The translations under genes and the position numbers were made by a program. Below, one piece after another: positions 27,521 to 32,522 of a stretch of 32,522 nucleotides of DNA (positions are counted from its first letter, which is position 1; each line of letters begins with the position of its first letter). The notes under the pieces were generated by a model that saw nothing but the letters and a program-made list of their open reading frames with translations, did no database searches and had not been told where the DNA came from. This DNA is from Brevundimonas sp. (GTDB lineage: Bacteria; Pseudomonadota; Alphaproteobacteria; Caulobacterales; Caulobacteraceae): the NCBI RefSeq assembly GCF_016463295.1, contig NZ_JAEMRO010000021.1, forward strand, positions 1 through 32,522. Reading direction: 5' to 3'.

Positions 27521-28243
27521 ATGACGATCGCCCCCATCCAGCTCTGGTACTGGCCCACGCCCAACGGCTGGAAGGTGTCCATCGCGCTGGAGGAGATGGG
27601 CCTGCCCTATGAGGTCAGGCCGGTGAATATCGGCACGGGCGAACAGTTCCAGCCCGCCTTCCAGGCCATCAGCCCCAATGGTCGCATGCCTGCCATCGTC
27701 GACCCGGACGGGCCGGACGGCCTGCCGCTGTCGATCTTCGAGTCCGGCGCGATCCTGCAGTATCTGGCGACCAAGTCCGGCCAGTTCTATGCCAAGGATG
27801 CGCGCGGTCGGGCCGAGATCGATCAGTGGCTGTTCTGGCAGGTCGGCGGCCTGGGGCCCATGGCGGGCCAGACGCATCATTTCCGGCAGTACGCGCCGGC
27901 TCTGATCAAGGATCAGCGTCAGATCGCCTATGGCGTTCGCCGCTATACGGACGAGACGCACCGTCTTTACGGCGTGCTGGACCGGCGGCTGGCGGACCGG
28001 GACTACGTCGCCGGAGCCTATTCCATCGCTGACATGGCGATCTGGCCGTGGATCCTGCCCGAGCATCAAGGGCAGAACATCGACGAGTTCCCGAACCTGA
28101 AGGCCTGGCTGGCGCGGGTGGGGGAACGGCCTGCAGTGATCAAGGGCAGGGCCGTCGGCGATGAGCTGCGCAGCAATCTGGCGGCCAGCGGCAAGGCGGC
28201 GGAAGAGGCCCGCAAGGTGCTGTTCGGACAGCGGGGACGCTAA
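27521..28243 (+). CDS. Glutathione S-transferase, nu-class/YfcG-like
   Basis: A 240-residue GST. The thioredoxin-fold N-terminal domain reads YWPTPNGWKVSIALEEMGL, where the Thr-x-Asn of TPNG corresponds to the residues that contact glutathione in YfcG/Ure2p-like enzymes. It continues with ISPNGRMPAIVDPDG and FESGAILQYLA. The all-helical C-terminal domain follows, with YSIADMAIWPW as the conserved capping motif. YfcG and its relatives act mainly as disulfide-bond reductases with glutathione; the substrate here is not known. ATG 27521 follows AACAGGAG; 22 earlier in-frame codons overlap the leader hairpin and are rejected. It is divergent from the RcnB-family gene. Confidence 0.92.
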   Translation: MTIAPIQLWYWPTPNGWKVSIALEEMGLPYEVRPVNIGTGEQFQPAFQAISPNGRMPAIVDPDGPDGLPLSIFESGAILQYLATKSGQFYAKDARGRAEIDQWLFWQVGGLGPMAGQTHHFRQYAPALIKDQRQIAYGVRRYTDETHRLYGVLDRRLADRDYVAGAYSIADMAIWPWILPEHQGQNIDEFPNLKAWLARVGERPAVIKGRAVGDELRSNLAASGKAAEEARKVLFGQRGR

Positions 28244-28354
28244 GACCTCGTCAATGACTGTAAACGCCGGGTTGCCAATAGATTTCAGCTTGATGAAGGC
28301 CTGAGAACGTCTTCATTCCGGCTTTACGAAAAAGTCTTCTGCCACCGTTTCGCC

Positions 28355-28366
28355 GTTAACATTAAC
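28355..28366. promoter_or_regulatory. Tandem GTTAAC-ATTAAC motif upstream of the Sel1-like gene
   Basis: Two adjacent six-base units, each containing TTAAC, lie in an AT-rich stretch 67 bases before the start at 28434. TTAAC is half of a CtrA site, but the spacing here (TTAA-N2-TTAA) is not the canonical N7, so CtrA control is only a possibility. Confidence 0.25.
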
Positions 28367-28433
28367 TTCAAACCACGGGTATCTTATCGCGTCACAGGAA
28401 GGGCCAGAAAGGCCGGTTCCAGGAGACACGGTG

Positions 28434-28736
28434 ATGATCGCGCAAGAAACCGCGCCTGACGCAATCCACGAGCAGGGCCTGCCCCTGCCGACGGCCGAGA
28501 TGAGCGGGGACGACCTGTTCCGGCTGGGCATGATGTATTCGACGGGCCAGAACGGCTGCCCCATCGACCGCGTCTCGGCCCACATGATCTTCAACCTGGC
28601 GGCCATGAAGGGCTCGATCGAAGCGCGCGTGTATCGCCGCGAAATGTCGAACGAGATGGAGCGCGAGGAAATCTCTGAAGCCCAGAAGGCGGCGCGCCGC
28701 TGGATCGACGCGGGCGTGGTGTCCCTGGCCGCCTGA
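28434..28736 (+). CDS. Sel1-like repeat small protein
   Basis: A 100-residue soluble protein with one Sel1-type (TPR-related) unit: GDDLFRLGMMYSTGQ, then VSAHMIFNLAAMKGSIEARV, then a helix with EREEISEAQKAARRWI. The pattern of AHxxFNLAA followed by an EISEAQxxARRW helix is common in small alphaproteobacterial Sel1 proteins of unknown role. No signal peptide or membrane helix is visible. AGGAGA lies seven bases before ATG 28434; the GTG one codon earlier is closer than ideal. It is transcribed toward the TerC gene. Confidence 0.75.
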   Translation: MIAQETAPDAIHEQGLPLPTAEMSGDDLFRLGMMYSTGQNGCPIDRVSAHMIFNLAAMKGSIEARVYRREMSNEMEREEISEAQKAARRWIDAGVVSLAA

Positions 28737-28840
28737 CGGCCCTCGTAAGGGCACGCGGGCGGGTGCGTGCCACCCCTGCTATTTCCAGCCGCCGTCTGAG
28801 CAGACGATCAGCGATCGGCTGCGGGCGATAAGTCCTGCAA

Positions 28841-29905
28841 CTACGGCCTCTGCGGCGTCTCACGGGTTCGCAGCCAGGAATACAGCATCGATCCGCCGAT
28901 CAGGGCGAGCGTGGCGACCAGCGACCATTGCGGTTCGAGGTAAGGCACCAGCGCCTGGCCCGTCATGTCCTTCCAGCCCTTGTAGAGGCCAAAGTTCCAG
29001 ACGATCTTGACCCCGATCAGCACCAAGACCAGCGATAGGCCGTACTTCAGGTATTTGAAGCGCGCGACTGCCTCGGCGAGCATGAAATACATCGACCGAA
29101 GGCCCAGGATTGCAAAGATGTTGGACGTGTAGACGATGAAGGGGTCCTTCGTGACGGCAAAGATCGCCGGCACGGAATCGACTGCAAAGATGACGTCCAC
29201 AACTTCGACCATAACCAGCGCCAGGAACAGCGGCGTCGCAAACAGGACCACCCGGCCGGAGCCCTTCGGGTCGGGCTTTCGAACGAAGAATTTGTGGTTG
29301 TCGATCGTATCGGTGATCCGTATCCGCTTCCTGAGGAAATTCAGGACGGGGTTCCTGTTCAGATCCATCTCGTGGGCGCCGCCGAAGATCATCTTCCAGC
29401 CCGTGAAGATCAGGAAGGCGGCGAAGATGAAGAGCACCCATGTGAACTCGTTCACGATCGCTGCACCCAGCGAGATGAATATCGCCCGGAATACGATGGC
29501 CCCCATGATCCCCCAGAAAAGCACGCGGTGCTGATACTGACGGGGTACCGCAAAGAAGGTGAAAATCATCCCGATGACGAAGATGTTGTCGAACGCCAGA
29601 GCCGTCTCGAGCAGGTAGCCGGTGAAGTACTGCAGAACCGCCTGCTGGTTCAGGTTTTCCGCGCTCATGTAGTAGGCGGGATCCGGCTCGTAGACGAAAT
29701 AGACGTAGGCCCCGAACGCGACGGCTATGCCCGCGAACGAGGCCCACATGACGGCGGATTTCCTGGCCGAGACGACGCCGTCCTTGTTGTTGAAGACCCC
29801 GAGGTCGAGCCACAGCAACAGCCCGATGAAAGCGAGGAAGGCCATCCATAGCCAGACCGGTTGACCGACATAGGTCGCAGCAAGAAACGGAAGGGACTCA
29901 AACAT
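28841..29905 (-). CDS. TerC/Alx family integral membrane protein
   Basis: A 354-residue polytopic membrane protein with about nine hydrophobic segments. The two family signatures are LLETALAFDNIFVIGMIF and VEVVDVIFAVDSVPAIFAV, each with conserved acidic residues within membrane helices. A cytoplasmic loop (RKRIRITDTIDNHKFFV) is typical of the Alx branch. Alx and relatives export manganese and affect metal loading of secreted enzymes; tellurite resistance is the historical label. ATG 29905 follows AGGGG at six bases; a TTG seven codons earlier is less likely. No ter cluster is present. The leader contains two strong hairpins but no yybP-ykoY riboswitch core that I can recognise. Confidence 0.92.
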   Translation of the reverse strand: MFESLPFLAATYVGQPVWLWMAFLAFIGLLLWLDLGVFNNKDGVVSARKSAVMWASFAGIAVAFGAYVYFVYEPDPAYYMSAENLNQQAVLQYFTGYLLETALAFDNIFVIGMIFTFFAVPRQYQHRVLFWGIMGAIVFRAIFISLGAAIVNEFTWVLFIFAAFLIFTGWKMIFGGAHEMDLNRNPVLNFLRKRIRITDTIDNHKFFVRKPDPKGSGRVVLFATPLFLALVMVEVVDVIFAVDSVPAIFAVTKDPFIVYTSNIFAILGLRSMYFMLAEAVARFKYLKYGLSLVLVLIGVKIVWNFGLYKGWKDMTGQALVPYLEPQWSLVATLALIGGSMLYSWLRTRETPQRP

Positions 29906-30494
29906 CCCGCACCCCTGATTTTTCAAGATGGCGCCGCGTAACGCCTATCCAAACGAGGGTCCGACATCGCAGCCGACGCCTCGGCTGCCAGCGGGGCCCG
30001 GACCCGTGGAAAATGATCGCATTTTGCACAAGCACGAAGCCGACATTCTCAGTCGGCCCGGTCAGACTTCGATGATCTATTGTCCTGCCGCTCAGCTTTG
30101 ATCACACTCGGATATCGAAGATGTGTCGACTGGGTTGGCGTGGGACGCTGTCGTTGCCGATGGTGTGAGGGGCTTCGACCGGTCTATCGGTCGACGTGCT
30201 GCGGTGCGTCGCCGTCCGGGCGGTCATTTGCGTTGCCGCTGTGTGCCAAGCCCTGTCGACTGTGCGGATGACTGGCGGCAGGGTCATGATGGCGGCCGTT
30301 CCATCAGGCTGACGAGGAACTTTGTGGATCCGAGAGCTGACCACTGCGAGCGGCTGACGAACAACGCGTCTGAAGACTTCGCGCGTGCCTTTTTCTGAAT
30401 TGCGGGCATGTGAACCTGTTGGTGAGGATCATATTCGGAGGGGGCGCGTGCGGGTCGACTGCCGAGAGGGGGCCGCGGCAGCCGACCCTGGGCG
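29906..30494. other. 589 bases without a convincing gene, with several hairpins
   Basis: No reading frame here has a convincing start, binding site or family match. Inverted repeats are visible: GCAGCCGA/TCGGCTGC (29969-29988), GCCGAC/GTCGGC (30039-30057), TCGACCG/CGGTCGA (30175-30194) and a 13-bp imperfect stem (30452-30488). The first two fall in the expected TerC leader on the minus strand. The rest has lower coding character on both strands and may be decayed sequence or hold a small RNA. Confidence 0.5.
30452..30488. repeat. Long hairpin downstream of the YdcH-like gene
   Basis: Arms 30452-30464 and 30476-30488 pair over 13 bp with one G-U type mismatch around an 11-base loop. It lies seven bases after the minus-strand stop at 30495. 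There is no T-run on either side, so it may be a factor-dependent terminator or mRNA 3' end stabiliser rather than a classic terminator. Confidence 0.45.
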
Positions 30495-30677
30495 CTATCG
30501 CGCCGTCGCGTGGGTGCGTCGATCCAGCGACACAAGCTGGTCCTTGATCGACAGCTTCTTCTTCTTGATGTCGGCGACCAAAAAGTCGCTGGGGCGCGGG
30601 CGTGACCGCTCGTCCCGCAGCGCCATGTCGAGCAGGGCATGAAAGCCCCGCAAACGACGTTTCATCACAATCGACAT
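30495..30677 (-). CDS. YdcH-like (DUF465) small protein
   Basis: A 60-residue basic protein. The C-terminal half, ADIKKKKLSIKDQLVSLDRR, matches the LKKxKLxLKDxI helix that defines the DUF465/YdcH family of short coiled-coil proteins. The N-terminal half (GFHALLDMALRDERSRPRP) could supply the partner helix. GGAGAGG lies a few bases before the ATG at 30677, supporting that start; an ATG four codons later is also possible. Function of the family is unknown. The gene is single, between a gene-poor stretch and the LysR gene. Confidence 0.6.
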   Translation of the reverse strand: MSIVMKRRLRGFHALLDMALRDERSRPRPSDFLVADIKKKKLSIKDQLVSLDRRTHATAR

Positions 30678-30882
30678 TCAGCCTCTCCGTTCTGAAACGG
30701 GGCGTCGATCCACATCAGGCTGCTGACAAAATGTCCTGGCCGGACCCGGGATCGGGCGCACCCGATGCAAACCGACATCACGATCACGACGATCGTCAGA
30801 GGGGCCCGGGCTGCTGGGTGATACTGCCAAACCCAGGTTGCGCAAGCCAATCAGAAAAAGTGATGCAGTCCATAACGACCCC

Positions 30883-31752
30883 TCATGGCCCGGGCGGACC
30901 ACGTTCGAGGGCGCGCAAGACTTCCTGAGCCAGCAAGGCTGACGGTCCTCCGGCACCGCGTGCGGAAACCAGGGCGATTTCGCTGTCTGCCAGAACCGGC
31001 AAACCCGAGCGCAAGACGGTCAGGTCGCGTGGGGCCATGGCTGCGGGCAGGACGCCGATGCCGAGACCGGCTCGGAGCGCCGCCATCTGTCCGGCGAGAC
31101 TGGGGGAGGTGAAGCACGGCCTGAAAGTCATCCCGGCCTCGGACAGGGCCGCCAGGGCTCGCTTGCGATAGATGTCCGGCGCGGGCGCGACGATGAGCGG
31201 GAGGGGTGACAGCTCCATTATCGAGGCATCCAGCGCGACCCAGACCAGCGGCTCGCTCCAGACCCGCACACCCAGTTCCGGACCGACGGGCTCGCGCTTG
31301 ATCAGCGCGAGGTCGAGCAGTCCCCGAGACATCTGATCCAGCAGATTGGCGGTATAGTCGCACGTGACCGACAGCTTGATCCGCGGATGGCTGCGGGCGA
31401 AGGCACCGAGGATGGCCGGAAGATGGATGGTGGCGATGTCCTCCGGCGCACCGAAGCGCACCTCGCCTTCCAGATCGCCATCGCCCAGCGTCGAAAGGAT
31501 GTCGTCGTTCAGCCGTACCAGACGACGGGCCTGCGGCAGCAGTGTCGCCCCCTCGGTCGTCAGGGTTGCACTGCGCCCTGTGCGATCCAGCAGAGGGGAG
31601 CGTAGCTGGTCCTCCAGACGCCGAAGTTGCAGACTGACGGCAGGCTGTGACCGCCCCAGCAGACTGGCCGCTCTGGTGAAGCTGCCGGTCTCGGCTACGG
31701 TAATGAAGGCGCGCAGCAGGTCGATGTCCAGATTGACCAGTCGCAGCGCCAT
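30883..31752 (-). CDS. LysR-family transcriptional regulator
   Basis: A 289-residue LysR regulator. The N-terminal winged helix-turn-helix spans about residues 9-66 (LLRAFITVAETGSFTRAASL, then QPAVSLQLRRLEDQL), followed by a linker helix. A two-lobed effector-binding domain starts near EGEVRFGAPEDIA. The end is Gly/Pro-rich and may be slightly shorter than usual. The ligand and targets are unknown. It lies 72 bases downstream of a DUF2490 gene on the same strand rather than divergent from a target, so the usual neighbour logic does not apply. A dyad TTATC-N14-GATAA (31767-31790) just upstream may be its own operator. Confidence 0.92.
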   Translation of the reverse strand: MALRLVNLDIDLLRAFITVAETGSFTRAASLLGRSQPAVSLQLRRLEDQLRSPLLDRTGRSATLTTEGATLLPQARRLVRLNDDILSTLGDGDLEGEVRFGAPEDIATIHLPAILGAFARSHPRIKLSVTCDYTANLLDQMSRGLLDLALIKREPVGPELGVRVWSEPLVWVALDASIMELSPLPLIVAPAPDIYRKRALAALSEAGMTFRPCFTSPSLAGQMAALRAGLGIGVLPAAMAPRDLTVLRSGLPVLADSEIALVSARGAGGPSALLAQEVLRALERGPPGP

Positions 31753-31766
31753 GACATCAACATTCG

Positions 31767-31790
31767 TTATCGCCGAGGCCGTAGTGATAA
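31767..31790. promoter_or_regulatory. Dyad TTATC-N14-GATAA before the LysR gene
   Basis: A 5-bp dyad lies 14 bases upstream of the LysR start codon, in the gap after the DUF2490 stop. Interrupted AT-rich dyads near the gene are typical of LysR autoregulation, although the spacing does not fit the classic T-N11-A box exactly. Confidence 0.3.
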
Positions 31791-31824
31791 TGCAGCGAAC
31801 CGTTTCGGTCCACGCCGCCCGATG

Positions 31825-32478
31825 TCAAAAACTGACGGTCACGCCGACAAACGGGGCATGGCCCACGCGGTCTTCGGCATCATCGCGGATGTCCTGTTGA
31901 CGCAGATAGCCCAGGCTGACGTCGTAGCGTCCAAAGCCGCGCTCGAAGCCGACGAAGGTCCGCAGACCCGTCACGCCGGTTTGGCCGCCTGGTTCAGTAT
32001 TGCGCAGAGTGACGAAGACCTCTGCGTCGCCGGTCAGGGCCCAGCCATCCTCGTCATCCGTCAGCGGAAAGGTCGCGCCGATCCGCTGCCTCAGTCGCCA
32101 GCCCGTCCGGGGATCGATATTGACGAACCGCTGCTCCAGCCGGGTTCGGAACTCCAGCGGGCCCCAGTCGTATCCGACCTGTTGCAGCAGGCGCACCTCG
32201 CGCTCGTCCGGGCCGTTCCAGCGATGTTCGACGCCGACGTTCCAGTCCCGGCCCCGACTGTCCTGACGCTTCAGCCACAGACGGGCGAAATAGGTGTCAT
32301 CACGCGGGTCGCTGCGCAGCCGCTGGGCCGTTTCCAGCTCGATGGAGGTGCGATCGTCCAGTGAGGTTTCGACAGCGGGGTTGAACCACAACTCGCCCGC
32401 TTCGTCCTGGGCCAGGGCGGAGTGGGCGAGGCCCAGCAGAAAACCGACCGCCATGACGGCCGTCTTGACGTAACGCAT
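31825..32478 (-). CDS. DUF2490 outer-membrane beta-barrel protein
   Basis: A 217-residue exported protein. The signal peptide (MRYVKTAVMAVGFLLGLAHS, cleavage near ALAQD) is followed by alternating amphipathic strands rich in aromatic and charged residues. It has the DUF2490 features: an opening GELWFNPAVE, regular RLWLKRQDS and VGYDWGPLEFRTRLEQRFV strands, and a terminal phenylalanine (FVGVTVSF), the BamA-recognition signature of outer-membrane barrels. Function is unknown. AGGA lies seven bases before ATG 32478. The LysR gene follows 72 bases downstream. The promoter lies at or beyond the window edge, where a G-rich run ends the visible sequence. Confidence 0.8.
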   Translation of the reverse strand: MRYVKTAVMAVGFLLGLAHSALAQDEAGELWFNPAVETSLDDRTSIELETAQRLRSDPRDDTYFARLWLKRQDSRGRDWNVGVEHRWNGPDEREVRLLQQVGYDWGPLEFRTRLEQRFVNIDPRTGWRLRQRIGATFPLTDDEDGWALTGDAEVFVTLRNTEPGGQTGVTGLRTFVGFERGFGRYDVSLGYLRQQDIRDDAEDRVGHAPFVGVTVSF

Positions 32479-32522
32479 ATCGAAATCCTGAAGGGGCGGG
32501 CCGGGGGGGGGCAGCCCATGCC

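Noticed and set aside
28750-28771. Hairpin GGCACGC/GCGTGCC after the Sel1-like gene as a terminator
   Set aside because: The stem is sound but there is no T-tract; it might be factor-dependent but is not supported as an intrinsic terminator.
29906-30060. yybP-ykoY manganese riboswitch before the TerC gene
   Set aside because: Hairpins exist but I could not find the conserved core sequence of that riboswitch, so the claim is not supported.
30364-30396. Hairpin plus five T residues as a plus-strand terminator
   Set aside because: The stem is only about 5 bp with a large loop, and no upstream plus-strand gene is convincing.
30123-30398. 91-codon ORF in the gene-poor stretch
   Set aside because: Arg/Cys-rich composition with no domain and no clear ribosome binding site; it contains a palindromic hairpin in its coding sequence.
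30665-30850. Possible 61-residue lipoprotein-like ORF upstream of the YdcH-like gene
   Set aside because: It needs a TTG start without a binding site, its CIGC motif follows an atypical signal, and it overlaps the better supported gene start.

Overview
The window looks like core chromosome of a GC-rich alphaproteobacterium of the order Caulobacterales, most likely Brevundimonas or a close relative. This rests on an adjacent divK-pleD pair whose signature residues sit at the Caulobacter positions, on an alphaproteobacterial DinB with an N-terminal Cys4 element, on DUF2059, RcnB-family and YdcH-like small genes, and on strong G/C bias at third codon positions. I see no phage, transposase, integrase, CRISPR array or plasmid function.

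Region 1 (1-8365) is a translation/transcription cluster broken up by unrelated genes. It holds the last codons of tuf, a terminator, a transglutaminase-like DUF3857 gene, a tiny lipoprotein, a CNNM/CBS membrane protein, tRNA-Trp(CCA), secE and nusG. After a second terminator come two genes foreign to the cluster (an exported unknown and a CmcI-like methyltransferase), then rplK-rplA with their own promoter and a structured leader resembling an L1-binding site. A strong terminator follows rplA, so rplJL-rpoBC do not continue the operon.

Region 2 (8423-13625, plus strand) holds a ChrA-type transporter, two DUF2059 periplasmic proteins flanking a Nudix hydrolase, an M3 oligoendopeptidase and a small aa3-oxidase subunit IV-like protein. 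Region 3 (13645-18876, minus strand) is a compact probable operon dinB-ridA-FemAB/GNAT-ligA, with a GTGA overlap and a 4-base gap between its later genes. Region 4 (19023-21832, plus) carries divK-pleD, the cell-fate response regulator and its diguanylate cyclase partner, then an M28 lipoprotein peptidase.

Region 5 (21837-27362, minus) has the coupled polyphosphate genes ppk1-ppx and two RcnB-family periplasmic proteins with extreme charged repeats. The two RcnB-family genes share an ATTCAG-N5-GTTCAT element upstream, which suggests common control. Region 6 (27521-32478) holds a nu-class-like GST, a Sel1-type small protein, a TerC/Alx membrane protein, about 590 bases without a convincing gene, a YdcH-like small protein, a LysR regulator and a DUF2490 outer-membrane protein.

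Most of the window is ordinary core genome. The most interesting parts are regulatory or architectural: the interrupted translation cluster, the L1-site mimic in the rplK leader, the shared RcnB element, and several structured intergenic spots.
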